From Marinibium conchae (GTDB lineage Bacteria; Pseudomonadota; Gammaproteobacteria; Enterobacterales; Alteromonadaceae), in the NCBI RefSeq assembly GCF_015595035.1, contig NZ_JADNRN010000002.1, forward strand, positions 388,647 to 452,646: DNA of 64,000 nt, written 5' to 3'. Numbering within the stretch: position 1 is the stretch's first letter; every line of letters starts with the position of its first letter. This document shows, piece after piece, positions 1 to 9,088 of this stretch. The position numbers were made by a program, and so were the translations under genes. The notes beneath the pieces were generated by a model. It saw only the letters and a program-made list of their open reading frames with translations. It ran no database searches and was not told the DNA's origin.

Positions 1-614
1 AGGTATAGGCTAACAAGTTGGTCGGGTCGGGAAGTCATTGCCATTTTGAACCCATGCAAGTCGCTATTGTTAGATGCAGGATTCATATTGTTTCGTTGTA
101 TAGATTGAATTATTCGACCTTGCTCATCCAACAAAAATCCATCAACGCGATCGATGAAGGTATTGCCTGCAATAAGCATAAAATTTTGATTAAAATTGGT
201 GTTGTTTTTTATCTGTAAGCGCAACCACAGAACTTTGTCATCAGGAATAGGGTCAAGACTATAGCTTTCAGACCAATCGTTCAGTTGCACCACATCAGAT
301 AACAAAAGGTCTTTGCTTGTATACTGCAGTTGAGCAATAGATTGTAGGCCCAATGATGGTGACACATCTGCTGTATCTACTATTCGAATGGGGTTGCTTA
401 ACTCATCAACAGGGTCGACGAGTCTATTCTGCGCAAGGCTAGCAGTTGAGCCTATAAGGAGGCTAATAAGAAGCACCGATAAACAGGAGAGCATCGATAA
501 CGGCATAAGTAGCAACTTCTGCGTAAAACGAATATTCAAACCCTGAGAGTCCCTACAGTTGAAAGAAGTAACAGTGTAGTCGTATTTCTGTGCTTCTGTG
601 AAGTATTTATTCAT
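1..614 (-). CDS. 7TMR-DISM type sensory protein, N-terminal part (runs off the window start)
   Basis: An open frame begins at an ATG on the minus strand at 614 and continues without a stop through base 1, so only about 204 N-terminal residues are present. The protein has a hydrophobic stretch near residues 35-60 that ends in a signal-peptide-like Ala-Ser-Leu-Ala-Gln. A soluble region follows in which the pattern W-L-R-L-x-I-x-N-N (near residue 130), then a short beta-rich stretch reaching V-D-G-F, resembles the 7TMR-DISMED2 periplasmic domain. Proteins with that domain usually continue into seven membrane helices and a diguanylate cyclase, histidine kinase or similar output, but the output part lies outside the window. 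The following gene, selO, is on the same strand but separated by 60 bases. Family assignment is by motif only; the existence of the frame is solid. Confidence 0.6.
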   Translation of the reverse strand, partial: MNKYFTEAQKYDYTVTSFNCRDSQGLNIRFTQKLLLMPLSMLSCLSVLLISLLIGSTASLAQNRLVDPVDELSNPIRIVDTADVSPSLGLQSIAQLQYTSKDLLLSDVVQLNDWSESYSLDPIPDDKVLWLRLQIKNNTNFNQNFMLIAGNTFIDRVDGFLLDEQGRIIQSIQRNNMNPASNNSDLHGFKMAMTSRPDQLVSLY

Positions 615-674
615 TATATTTGCGAATAGTAACAATATAACTTGCTGATTCTTATAATGAAAGCGCTTCAATTT

Positions 675-2189
675 CTAACTGCTGCAAGATAACGAAATGC
701 CTTTGGATGACGTATCGGGGGCTTTAGCAAATTGCGCCATGCCTTGTTGCTCGCTAAACGGTTGCTTAAGTGCCTCAAGTAAAGCCTCACATAAGGAAAA
801 GTCATCTTCTTCTGCGGCTGCAATTGCTGCTTGGGCAAGATGGTTTCTAAGTACGTATTTAGGGTTGACCGCGAGCATACGACTTTGTATTTGCTCCCAC
901 GATAGGTCATCTATTTTCATGACTATATTTATCACTTCATGATAATTAACGCACCATTGACGTACTCGGTTTGCGTCTATGAAGTCGTCAGATAATGCAT
1001 TGTAATTTCGATCTTTAATAAGAAGTAAGCGTTCACTTAATAGACGAAATGGAATGTGATAATCCGCCTTCTCATCTTTTAAAATATTAAGCCACTCATG
1101 TACTAAGTTGTCTATTTCATTGGCTAGTTTGTCATCATTCGTGTCGTCGCCATCGCCGCCATTGTTGGAATTTGCATTGAGACTGGATATCGACAAACCC
1201 AAACGTGCGCGAACCAGACTTTGGTATTCATTCACCAAACACGGCTCGTAAGTGCTTAGTATTTCTTTTAATTCTTCAATCTCGACGAAGGGAGTAAAGG
1301 CATGCGCCAAGGCGTTTAAGTTCCATAGTCCAATACTCGGTTGTTGATCGAAAGCGTAGCGACCCGAGTGATCAGAACGATTACAAACATAGTTCGGAAT
1401 AAAGTCATCAAGAAACGCATAGGGTCCGTAATCGAAGGTAATGCCATGAATGCTCATATTGTCGGTGTTCATCACACCATGGTTGAAGCCATAAGCCTGC
1501 CATTTGGCAATCATCAACGCAGTAGACCGCACGATTTTTAATAACATGGCAGCATGCGACGAAGCACAGTCTTGGAAATGGTGTGTGAAACAGAAGGCGA
1601 AAAGAGCGTCTAGCTGTGACGTTTGTTTGCTGTGGTAGTAATACTCAAAATGCCCGAAACGGATGTGACTTGGGCAGGTGCGGATCATCATAGCACCGCG
1701 CTCGCGCTGTTCTCTCACAACAGGCTCGTGAGAGCTAATTAGGCAAAGCGAACGAGAGCTTGGAATGCCCAAAGCATGCAGGGCCTCACCTGCTAAGTAT
1801 TCACGAATGGTTGATCGTAACACAGCTCTACCGTCGGCATGGCGGCTATAAGGAGTTGGGCCGGCTCCTTTTAAATGAAGATCTATCAGTTGCCCATCAC
1901 TGTTCTTAATTTCTCCAAGTAGAAGCCCGCGCCCGTCGCCTAAATTTGGATTCCATTGGCCAAATTGATGCCCGCCGTACTTTTGTGCGATGCTCTTATC
2001 TTGTAGTTCACCCTTATCAGAAAATAGCGATTGCAGAATTTTGTCGTTTTCAAACTCATTCCGCTGAAGTCCCAGTTCATTGATAAGGTCGTCGTTAAGC
2101 ATAGCGACGCGCGGACGGCTGAGGGGGAAAGGCTGAACTGGACTACAAATATCGCTTAGCTCTGTGGCGTAGTGATGAAAAAGCTGCAT
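675..2189 (-). CDS. selO: SelO-family protein adenylyltransferase (YdiU/UPF0061)
   Basis: The 504-residue protein matches the SelO pseudokinase family, which transfers AMP from ATP to Ser, Thr or Tyr of target proteins and is linked to redox stress. Family hallmarks are visible: K-Y-G-G-H-Q-F-G-Q-W near residue 92, the G-D-G-R-G segment, L-K-G-A-G-P-T-P-Y-S-R near residue 125, and H-G-V-M-N-T-D-N-M-S followed by the D-Y-G-P metal-binding motif. The C-terminus ends Cys-Ser-Ser, the place where eukaryotic SelO carries selenocysteine, so the redox-active cysteine is kept. Length is normal for the family. It stands alone on the minus strand, divergent from the cytochrome c gene, with about 75 bases between the two starts. 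Confidence 0.93.
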   Translation of the reverse strand: MQLFHHYATELSDICSPVQPFPLSRPRVAMLNDDLINELGLQRNEFENDKILQSLFSDKGELQDKSIAQKYGGHQFGQWNPNLGDGRGLLLGEIKNSDGQLIDLHLKGAGPTPYSRHADGRAVLRSTIREYLAGEALHALGIPSSRSLCLISSHEPVVREQRERGAMMIRTCPSHIRFGHFEYYYHSKQTSQLDALFAFCFTHHFQDCASSHAAMLLKIVRSTALMIAKWQAYGFNHGVMNTDNMSIHGITFDYGPYAFLDDFIPNYVCNRSDHSGRYAFDQQPSIGLWNLNALAHAFTPFVEIEELKEILSTYEPCLVNEYQSLVRARLGLSISSLNANSNNGGDGDDTNDDKLANEIDNLVHEWLNILKDEKADYHIPFRLLSERLLLIKDRNYNALSDDFIDANRVRQWCVNYHEVINIVMKIDDLSWEQIQSRMLAVNPKYVLRNHLAQAAIAAAEEDDFSLCEALLEALKQPFSEQQGMAQFAKAPDTSSKGISLSCSS

Positions 2190-2263
2190 GCTGGCTCGAT
2201 TGAATTATTTGAATAAAAGTGTATGTTGGGATAATACGCGATTAAAGTAAAAAGGACTCAACT

Positions 2264-2617
2264 ATGGCGAAATATTGCAAACAAAAAACGTTTAAACAGA
2301 AACTGCTACCTACTGTTGTACTGAGTTTACTGTGTGTGAGTTTGTCGGCTTGTGCTGATGCAGTGCTAAAAGGTGATGTTGAGCGAGGGCAAGAGATTTC
2401 AGCAGTGTGTGCTATGTGCCACGGCGATAAAGGTATTTCCAATGTACCCATTTATCCTAATTTAGCTGGCCAAAAAGAGCAGTATCTGGTGATACAACTC
2501 AAGGCCTTTCGAAGCGGTGAAAGGGTTAATATGGCAATGACTTCTCATGCGCAGAAACTAAGCGACCAAGATATCGCAGATTTATCCGCCTATTATGCGC
2601 AATTGAAGGTAAATTGA
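2264..2617 (+). CDS. Class I cytochrome c lipoprotein
   Basis: This 117-residue protein carries one heme-binding motif C-A-M-C-H near residue 48 and a later methionine-containing segment (M-A-M-T-S-H, near residue 90) that could give the axial ligand. It is therefore a small mono-heme cytochrome of the c5/c4-like class. The N-terminus has a basic start, a hydrophobic run and the lipobox L-S-A-C near residue 30, so it is predicted to be a lipid-anchored periplasmic electron carrier. The start ATG follows a good AAAGGA ribosome site. Its redox partner cannot be told from the context, since the next gene is a glutathione S-transferase. Confidence 0.88.
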   Translation: MAKYCKQKTFKQKLLPTVVLSLLCVSLSACADAVLKGDVERGQEISAVCAMCHGDKGISNVPIYPNLAGQKEQYLVIQLKAFRSGERVNMAMTSHAQKLSDQDIADLSAYYAQLKVN

Positions 2618-2653
2618 AATTAGCAAACATATCCCTTCCTACACGATTTCAAT
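2613..2653. repeat. 8-bp inverted repeat at the end of the cytochrome gene
   Basis: The arms ATTGAAAT (2613-2620) and ATTTCAAT (2646-2653) are perfect complements separated by 25 bases. The left arm covers the stop codon of the cytochrome gene. No T-run follows, so it is not a classical terminator; it may be a weak hairpin in the transcript or chance. Confidence 0.3.
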
Positions 2654-2730
2654 CTAAATAAGGATACAGGGAGTATCTAAAAAGCAGGTATCAAATATCA
2701 GTTGATGCGCGATCATTTTAAGGAAGCAAT

Positions 2731-3399
2731 ATGTTCACTCTACATCATTTAAATAATTCACGATCTCAACGCATTGTTTGGATGTTGGAAGCAGTTAATG
2801 CCGAGTATGAGATAGTAGTATACAAGCGTGATGCAAAAACCAACTTAGCACCAGACTCACTAAAGAAAATACATCCTCTAGGCAGGGCGCCAGTGCTCAC
2901 GCATAATGGCAAAGTAATCGCTGAGTCGGGGGCAATATGCGACTATATTGCGCGTGAATTCCCAGAGTCTTCCATGTTACCTGCAGCGGAATCAGACAGC
3001 TTCAACGACCTACAGTTTTGGTCACACTATTCTGAAGGTAGCTTCATGCCACCCCTGGTCACCAGTATGGTTTTGGAAAAAGCGCGAGCTAAAGCCAAGC
3101 CTTTTTTTGTGCGCTATATTGCAGACAAAATCATTGATGGTGTAATGGACGCGTATTTCGGTCAGAATATTGCTGGGAATTTGTCTTTTGTCGAACAACA
3201 CCTTGAGGGTAAATCGTGGTTTGTAGGTGATATGGTGACTTTGGCTGATATACAAATGAGCTTTGGTTTGGAGGCATTGTATGATGCGGGTAAACTCAAA
3301 GCCTTCAAGAACATGACCGCTTACGTGCAGCGTTTACGCAAACAAGAAAGTCACAAAATTGCGATGACTAAAATGGCAGAAGCTGAAGCTAAGGCGTAA
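2731..3399 (+). CDS. Glutathione S-transferase family protein
   Basis: The 222-residue protein has the two-part GST layout. The N-terminal thioredoxin-like half begins with T-L-H-H-L-N-N-S-R-S-Q-R, which places the catalytic Ser near residue 10-13. It contains the cis-proline segment A-P-V-L-T and the E-S-G-A-I-C-D-Y-I glutathione-binding motif near residue 65. The C-terminal helical half contains the conserved V-G-D-M-V-T-L-A-D-I-Q-M N-capping region near residue 165. The family conjugates glutathione to electrophiles or acts as a peroxidase; the substrate cannot be told here. The ATG follows AAGGAAG. The stop is one base from the convergent recQ stop, so the two genes meet tail to tail with no room for a terminator. 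Confidence 0.9.
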   Translation: MFTLHHLNNSRSQRIVWMLEAVNAEYEIVVYKRDAKTNLAPDSLKKIHPLGRAPVLTHNGKVIAESGAICDYIAREFPESSMLPAAESDSFNDLQFWSHYSEGSFMPPLVTSMVLEKARAKAKPFFVRYIADKIIDGVMDAYFGQNIAGNLSFVEQHLEGKSWFVGDMVTLADIQMSFGLEALYDAGKLKAFKNMTAYVQRLRKQESHKIAMTKMAEAEAKA

Positions 3400-3400
3400 A

Positions 3401-5299
3401 TTATTGGGCAGCTAAGTATTCCTCAATGAGCTTTGTAAATGCACTTCCATAGCGCTCTAGCTTGCGTTGCCCTACACCATTTACTGCTAAGAATTCGGCT
3501 TTGTTGGTGGGTGTTTTTTCGGTCATGTCAGCTAAGCTCGCATCACTGAAAATGACGAAAGCCGGCACATTGTCTTCCTCGGCAATTTGTTTTCTTAAAT
3601 GCTTCAATTTAGCAAACAATTGTCTATCAATATTACTTGGCTCTGCCTTGTTGCGCTTGCTTGTATCAACCGTGAGTTTGGGTATTGCTAGCTGAATTAA
3701 CCGCTCGCCTTTTAACACTGCACGCGCAGCTTCATTCAGGCGCAAAATACCCGATTGTGTCATATCGATTCGTAGTAAGCCCTGGTGAATCAGTTGCTGG
3801 ATGATATTGTGCCAGTAGGTATCGGACTGATCTTTACCAATGCCATAAGTACTTAGCTCATGATGTTGTGCATCAAGTATGCGCCGAATGTTTTTTCCGC
3901 GTAAAACATCGATAACGTATTGCACCGAGGTATCTTGTTTCAGACGGAGTACGCAAGATAGCAGTTGTTGTGCCTGCCTTGTGCCGTCAAACATCTTTGG
4001 TGGATCGAGACAAATATCGCAATTGCCACACTGTTCATCTCTGTAATCAGAGAAATAATTAAGAAGTACTTGCCGTCGACAGGTTTGTGCTTCAGCGAAT
4101 GACTCCATGGCTTCGAATTTATGCATCTCAATATCAAAGCGATCTTGTGCAGTGCCCGTGGATATCCACTGCTTTATTCGAGCTGCATCGCGTTCGTCAA
4201 ATAGCAAAAGTGCTTCAGCAGGCATACCATCACGACCTGCTCGGCCAGTTTCTTGATAGTAAGACTCAACACTTCGCGGAACATCGTGATGCACAACAAA
4301 ACGTACGTTAGATTTGTTAATGCCCATACCGAATGCAACCGTCGCGACGACCACCTGCAAGTCATCTTTTAAAAACTGAGTTTGCACAAATTCACGCGTA
4401 GCAGTGTCGTGTCCGGCATGATAGCCGTCACATTTGATGCCTGCACTTTGCAGACGCTGAGTGAGGTCATCTACCTTGGCTCGACTTCCGCAATAAACAA
4501 TGCCTGCAGCCCCTTCTTGTTGCTTAACAAAAGCCACAACTTGGTCAAAGCCTTTGTATTTTGCTAAAAGGTTGTATCGTATGTTAGGTCGGTCGAAGCC
4601 CCCCTTAAATACAAAGGGTTCGTTTAGGCTAAGTTGGTGCTGAATATCGACTTGTGTTGCATGGTCCGCAGTTGCTGTTAATGCTATGAATGGGGTGCTA
4701 GGAAAGTAGTTTTTTAGCTTGCCTAACATTCTGTAGTCTTGCCTGAAGTCATGACCCCAATGTGATACGCAATGCGCTTCATCTACTGCAATCAGATTTA
4801 CCTCTACCTTCGCTAAGGAGTTAAGAAAGTAATTTTGCAGCAGCCTCTCTGGCGCAACATAGAGTAAATCTAACTCGCCAGCATATAGCGCATCACTCAC
4901 TTGCTGGGCTTGCTCGGGCTCTTGTGATGAGTTCAAGTATGCCGCTTTTACGCCTTGTGTGGTAAGTTGTTGCACTTGATCCTGCATCAAGGATATGAGC
5001 GGCGATACTACGATAGTAACGCCATTTAACACCAAGGCTGGCACCTGATAGCAAAGTGACTTACCACCGCCGGTGGGTAGTAAAATTAATGCATCTTTGC
5101 CTCGAATCACTTGCTCTATAACATCGAGCTGACCCGGCCTGAATTCCGAGTAACCGAAACTGTCTTTCAACACTTTGTAGCAGTTTGCTCTAAGATCTTC
5201 GCCCTCATCAATGGCGATATCGGAAAGGTCTTTATTTAAGGCCTTGTCGGTCGATTTGGGCTGGCTTGCGCTAACATGTGTTTCGCTTACTGAATTCAA
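3401..5299 (-). CDS. recQ: ATP-dependent DNA helicase RecQ
   Basis: RecQ is a 3'-5' DNA helicase acting in recombination and fork repair. The 632-residue protein has all expected parts. The Q-motif region is F-R-P-G-Q, Walker A is T-G-G-G-K-S near residues 76-81, and the DEAH box is at residues 173-176. Motif III is A-L-T-A-T-A-D, and a helicase C domain includes the Q-E-T-G-R-A-G-R-D-G segment. The RQC zinc cysteines follow (C-R-R-Q and C-G-N-C-D-I-C), and a C-terminal HRDC domain spans roughly the last 80 residues. The frame has no ATG or GTG before the helicase core; it starts with TTG at 5299, preceded by AGGAAAG, giving about 35 extra residues before the usual start of the domain. It is divergent from the toxin-antitoxin pair. 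Confidence 0.96.
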   Translation of the reverse strand: MNSVSETHVSASQPKSTDKALNKDLSDIAIDEGEDLRANCYKVLKDSFGYSEFRPGQLDVIEQVIRGKDALILLPTGGGKSLCYQVPALVLNGVTIVVSPLISLMQDQVQQLTTQGVKAAYLNSSQEPEQAQQVSDALYAGELDLLYVAPERLLQNYFLNSLAKVEVNLIAVDEAHCVSHWGHDFRQDYRMLGKLKNYFPSTPFIALTATADHATQVDIQHQLSLNEPFVFKGGFDRPNIRYNLLAKYKGFDQVVAFVKQQEGAAGIVYCGSRAKVDDLTQRLQSAGIKCDGYHAGHDTATREFVQTQFLKDDLQVVVATVAFGMGINKSNVRFVVHHDVPRSVESYYQETGRAGRDGMPAEALLLFDERDAARIKQWISTGTAQDRFDIEMHKFEAMESFAEAQTCRRQVLLNYFSDYRDEQCGNCDICLDPPKMFDGTRQAQQLLSCVLRLKQDTSVQYVIDVLRGKNIRRILDAQHHELSTYGIGKDQSDTYWHNIIQQLIHQGLLRIDMTQSGILRLNEAARAVLKGERLIQLAIPKLTVDTSKRNKAEPSNIDRQLFAKLKHLRKQIAEEDNVPAFVIFSDASLADMTEKTPTNKAEFLAVNGVGQRKLERYGSAFTKLIEEYLAAQ

Positions 5300-5517
5300 T
5301 GACTTTCCTACCTAAGTTGAGTGCTAGATTCTACGTGGTTTTTATTGAGAATTCATGCTGTCTGTTAGCATTGTTCTAAAAAGTACTTTGTTTTTATGTC
5401 AGCACTTCAGTACGTCTTAATTTTGCAGATCTTGCAAGTTCACTTTGTCAGCTCTGTTTTCTTGTAGTAATGTAGTTACCCTGTTTATAAATTCACCAAT
5501 AAACAACGAGGATAGCT

Positions 5518-5754
5518 ATGAGTTCTGACACCTTCACTAGTCGTCAATTCAATCAAGACCCGAGCTCGGTAAAGCGAGCAGCCAAAAATGGGCCAGTAAA
5601 AATTACCGAGAGAGGCGTAGTTGCTTTCATGATGATGAATATTGATGACTATCTGGAAATTACGGGTAAAACGGCCACGATTGTTGATCTGCTTAGTACT
5701 AGCGATACGCAAGACATTCACTTAGACGTAGCTAAGTTTAAAACCACCAAGTAA
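5518..5754 (+). CDS. Phd/YefM-type antitoxin
   Basis: This 78-residue protein has the Phd/YefM antitoxin pattern. A short N-terminal part with F-N-Q-D is followed by A-A-K-N-G-P-V-K-I-T-E-R-G near residues 20-32, then V-A-F-M-M-M-N-I-D-D-Y-L. This is the fold that dimerises and binds operator DNA; the disordered C-terminal tail would wrap the toxin. It lies 26 bases upstream of the PIN-domain toxin, each gene with its own ribosome site (ACGAGGA before this ATG). Such pairs normally repress their own promoter through the antitoxin, and the 218-base gap to recQ would hold that promoter. Confidence 0.85.
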   Translation: MSSDTFTSRQFNQDPSSVKRAAKNGPVKITERGVVAFMMMNIDDYLEITGKTATIVDLLSTSDTQDIHLDVAKFKTTK

Positions 5755-5780
5755 TACATTTTGATGCGTAGGAGTTTTAT

Positions 5781-6203
5781 ATGTTTTTATTAGATACAAA
5801 TGTTGTGTCAGCACTACGTAAGCCCAGTGAAGCTGATAAAAATTTAGTAGCTTGGGCTAGCAGTCAGCAAGTGTTCAATTTATACGTTTCATCAATATCC
5901 ATAATGGAATTAAAGTTTGCGATATTAGAAAAACGTAAAACCGACCCCAAAGCTGGCGAGCTTCTCAATGAATGGCTGCAGACTAGAGTATTAGAAGGTT
6001 TTAAAGGCAGAGTGGTTGCATTTGATGCTGAAATGGCGGAATATTGCGCCGCATTACACGTGCCTAATCCAAAGTCTGAACGCGACGCTATGATCGCGGC
6101 GACGTGCCTAGTGAATAACATGACCTTGGTGACGAAAACGCCAGCAGATTTCAAGCACATTAAAATTCCGACAATTAATCCTTGGGAAGCAATTTCCAAC
6201 TAA
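5781..6203 (+). CDS. vapC: VapC/FitB-like PIN-domain toxin ribonuclease
   Basis: This 140-residue PIN-domain protein is the toxin partner of the preceding antitoxin. It begins M-F-L-L-D-T-N-V, with the first catalytic Asp at residue 5. It has S-I-M-E-L-K near residue 41 with the conserved Glu, and ends with S-E-R-D-A-M-I-A-A-T and later T-K-T-P-A-D-F, which supply the further acidic residues. PIN toxins cut RNA, often tRNA, with Mg2+ at these acids. All catalytic acids appear intact, so the module looks functional. The ATG follows TAGGAG. The gene sits between recQ and a permease gene, a typical accessory insertion. Confidence 0.88.
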   Translation: MFLLDTNVVSALRKPSEADKNLVAWASSQQVFNLYVSSISIMELKFAILEKRKTDPKAGELLNEWLQTRVLEGFKGRVVAFDAEMAEYCAALHVPNPKSERDAMIAATCLVNNMTLVTKTPADFKHIKIPTINPWEAISN

Positions 6204-6224
6204 CATGTAGGCTGTATAACCGTA

Positions 6225-7145
6225 TTGAGCCAGAACAACTCCGCTAGAGCTGGCGTATTTTTCGCTATCGCTGCATACACGATGTGGGGCGTTGCTCCTG
6301 TTTACTTTAAATTATTAGACACTGTGCCGGCCGTGGAAATGGTGATGCATAGGGTAATTTGGTCGGTATTGCTGTTAGCAGTTCTGATTATTGGCTTGCG
6401 ACATGTAGATAAGGTCAAAGCCGCGCTGACCAACAAAAAAGTGATTGTGACCTTAGTCATTGCAAGTCTGTTGTTGGCGGCTAATTGGATATTGTTTATC
6501 TGGGCGGTGAATAACGATTACATGCTTGAAGCAAGTTTGGGTTATTACATCAACCCCTTAATAAATGTTTTTTTAGGTCGCTTGTTTTTAGGTGAGCGTT
6601 TGCGCTTTACACAGAAACTGGCGGTGGCAATAGCCATAACAGGCGTGGCTATTATGATTTTCAATTTTGGGTATTTACCGTGGATTGCACTAACACTTGC
6701 TTTTAGTTTCAGCATTTATGGTCTACTGCGCAAACAAGTAGCTGTAGATTCCTTGCCAGGCTTGTTTGTTGAAACAAGCTTCATGTTACCGGCCGCGTTA
6801 ATCTATTGGGCTTTCTTTGCTAGTCAAGCGAGTGATCTGGTTCAAGGTGATGTGCAAACCACTGTGTTGTTAATCCTTGCTGGCGTAGTAACAACTGCTC
6901 CTTTACTGTGTTTTACAGCAGCCGCTAGGCGCATTCGTTATTCAACGCTTGGTTTTTTTCAGTATATTGGCCCCTCGTTGATGTTTATTTTAGCCGTTGC
7001 TGTGTATGATGAACCCTTAAGTACTGGTCGTTTGGTCACTTTTGCCTTCGTATGGACGGCACTAGCTGTATTTTCTTTTGACTCGTTAAAGCATTATCGC
7101 AAAGAGAAGAAAGAAAAAAAGCTTGCCGCTTTGCGGCCAGAATAA
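6225..7145 (+). CDS. rarD: RarD-like EamA-family transporter
   Basis: The 306-residue protein is strongly hydrophobic with about ten predicted membrane segments and the duplicated EamA (drug/metabolite transporter) layout. The opening segment A-A-Y-T-M-W-G-V-A-P-V-Y-F-K-L and the following M-H-R-V-I-W-S are typical of the RarD subgroup, named for chloramphenicol sensitivity; its real substrate is unsettled. The open frame runs from just after the vapC stop, in the same frame, and the only usual start is TTG at 6225. That start matches the N-terminus expected for RarD. The ribosome site is weak. The Lys-rich C-terminus is cytoplasmic by the usual positive-inside rule. Confidence 0.85.
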   Translation: MSQNNSARAGVFFAIAAYTMWGVAPVYFKLLDTVPAVEMVMHRVIWSVLLLAVLIIGLRHVDKVKAALTNKKVIVTLVIASLLLAANWILFIWAVNNDYMLEASLGYYINPLINVFLGRLFLGERLRFTQKLAVAIAITGVAIMIFNFGYLPWIALTLAFSFSIYGLLRKQVAVDSLPGLFVETSFMLPAALIYWAFFASQASDLVQGDVQTTVLLILAGVVTTAPLLCFTAAARRIRYSTLGFFQYIGPSLMFILAVAVYDEPLSTGRLVTFAFVWTALAVFSFDSLKHYRKEKKEKKLAALRPE

Positions 7146-7317
7146 ATATCCATTTGCTCCTTTACTTGCTAAGCTAACACTCACAAAATATTTCCCTTTA
7201 CGTTTGGAGTCGCCACCGATGAATAAATAACACCTGTCATTCATATTTGAATCATCAGGGTTATTGGCTTCATTGTTTGGCGCAAGCTGCAGATCAAGAT
7301 TAGTCTTCACTAAGTAG

Positions 7318-7334
7318 GATGCTTTCTAAGCATC
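7318..7334. repeat. 7-bp perfect hairpin between rarD and the ABC-F gene
   Basis: GATGCTT (7318-7324), a three-base loop and AAGCATC (7328-7334) form a perfect hairpin. Only ATTTC follows, so it is a poor terminator. The rest of the 246-base gap (7146-7391) shows no supported gene. Confidence 0.35.
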
Positions 7335-7391
7335 ATTTCGCAGACGCTTTCAATTGCTATCCCTGTTTCTTCAGTCAAAAAGGGGGCAACT

Positions 7392-8996
7392 ATGGCTCAT
7401 TTGCATATTCAAAAACTTTCATATAGCCATCACTCGGGCGAAAACTTGTTTAAAGATCTACACTTCACCTTACCGAATGGTCGAACAGCACTGGTGGGAC
7501 GGAACGGTGTTGGCAAGTCGCTTTTAATTAGTCTTATCAAACATAGTGCGTTGTGTGGCGATAGCGACAATAAAGCTCAGGAAACGCTGAGTTCAGGGCA
7601 AATGACGGGTAGTATTGATTGCTCGGTGCTACCTCGTATTCTTGAGCAGCGTGTTATCGCAAAAGACACTATTGAAAACAGCAATCAAACCAGCCTTGCA
7701 GAAGTGTTTGGTGTAGCAAATAAATTGAAAGCCTTAAAAGCGATTGAAAAGGGTAGCATTGACCCCGCTCATTTCGAACTTGTGGGAGATGACTGGGCTT
7801 TACAAGAGCAACTCAATGCGCTTATTGGCGACGATAACATCCAACTAAACGATCCTGTCTCTCGTTTTAGCGGAGGGGAGTTAATGAAGCTATCACTGAT
7901 CAAGCTATTTTCTGAGTTGGATAAAAACGATATTCTTATTTTGGATGAGCCAAGCAATCATCTCGACCTTGAGACCAAACATTGGTTGGTGAACAAAGTA
8001 ATGCAGTTGCCCTGTAAGACGATGATTGTAAGCCATGACAAGCTACTTCTAGACACCTGCGACCAAGTCGCAGAGCTAAGTGCGAATGAAATAAAGTTGT
8101 TCACTGGCAACTTTGATGCATATCTTGAACATAGCTTGCAACAAAAGGCGGCAGCAGAGAGACATCTTCATCAACTTGATACTCAGAAAAAAACAGCCTT
8201 AAAACAGGCTCAAAGAGATAAAGAAAAAGCTCAAAAAAGAGCATCGCGCGGCGAGAAAAGTGCAGCGAAAGGAGGGCTTCCACGCGTAGTTGCTAATGCA
8301 CGATCGTCAAAGTCAGAAAGTAGTGCTGCCAAAACGAAAGCTCAACACGAAGCTAAGCAACGACAGCTAAGTGTTGAGTTGTCAGCATTAAAACCTAAGA
8401 GTAAAGATAGCGAAATCTGTTTTAGATTTTCAGAAACAACAGATAAAAAGCGCTGCTTACTCAAATTAGATACTTTTCAAAATGGACACATGAGTCAAGC
8501 GATTAGTATTGCCGTCTATCACGGAGAACATTGGTATTTACCGGGCAAAAATGGCAGTGGTAAGTCGTCATTTTTAAAGTCGATAGCAAAAAATAAAAAC
8601 ACCTTATACATCGATCAGAATTGCTCATTTATGAATAGTGACTATTCACTTCTCGAAGTGTTATCGCAGTCATTGCCTGAGTCATCTGAACTTAGCTTTC
8701 GTACGCTTCTTGCTGGAAACGGCTTCAAAGGTGAACATGTTCACAAAAAAGTCGACATGCTAAGTGGCGGCGAGAAAATGCGTCTGGCGATGCTGATTGC
8801 AAGTAGCAGTACAAACTCTCTACTATTGCTTGATGAACCAGATAATCATTTAGACTTTGTGAGTAAGGGGCTGTTAGCTAGGGCACTTTCGGTGTTTACT
8901 GGCGCTTATATTTTAGTCAGCCACGACGAATATTTTGTTGGGCAATGTGGTGTTTCTAATACTTGCGATGCCCTAGCTTCTGATGCTGGCAACTAG
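7392..8996 (+). CDS. ABC-F family ATPase
   Basis: The 534-residue protein has two ABC ATPase domains in one chain and no membrane segments, the ABC-F layout. These proteins act on the ribosome in translation or antibiotic protection. Domain 1 has Walker A G-R-N-G-V-G-K-S at residues 36-43, signature F-S-G-G-E and Walker B followed by D-E-P-S-N-H-L-D. Domain 2 has G-K-N-G-S-G-K-S, L-S-G-G-E-K and L-L-D-E-P-D-N-H-L-D. A Lys/Arg/Ala-rich linker of about 90 residues (near 255-330) lies between them. It is not a clear EttA, Uup or YheS orthologue from sequence alone. The ATG follows AAAAAGGGGG. Confidence 0.88.
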   Translation: MAHLHIQKLSYSHHSGENLFKDLHFTLPNGRTALVGRNGVGKSLLISLIKHSALCGDSDNKAQETLSSGQMTGSIDCSVLPRILEQRVIAKDTIENSNQTSLAEVFGVANKLKALKAIEKGSIDPAHFELVGDDWALQEQLNALIGDDNIQLNDPVSRFSGGELMKLSLIKLFSELDKNDILILDEPSNHLDLETKHWLVNKVMQLPCKTMIVSHDKLLLDTCDQVAELSANEIKLFTGNFDAYLEHSLQQKAAAERHLHQLDTQKKTALKQAQRDKEKAQKRASRGEKSAAKGGLPRVVANARSSKSESSAAKTKAQHEAKQRQLSVELSALKPKSKDSEICFRFSETTDKKRCLLKLDTFQNGHMSQAISIAVYHGEHWYLPGKNGSGKSSFLKSIAKNKNTLYIDQNCSFMNSDYSLLEVLSQSLPESSELSFRTLLAGNGFKGEHVHKKVDMLSGGEKMRLAMLIASSSTNSLLLLDEPDNHLDFVSKGLLARALSVFTGAYILVSHDEYFVGQCGVSNTCDALASDAGN

Positions 8997-9088
8997 AGCG
9001 CTTTCCGTGCGGTTCATGTGTGCGATAAAAATGTGAGTTGAACTTTTGCAATTAAGATGATTCGAATGAATTACCTTCAGCACACTTT

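Noticed and set aside
668-942. Short frames on both strands inside the selO 3' end
   Set aside because: They are shadows of the selO coding sequence, which has clear family motifs.
7086-7310. Minus-strand 74-residue frame after rarD
   Set aside because: It overlaps the end of rarD, has no recognisable motif and ends in the antisense of the Lys-rich rarD tail.
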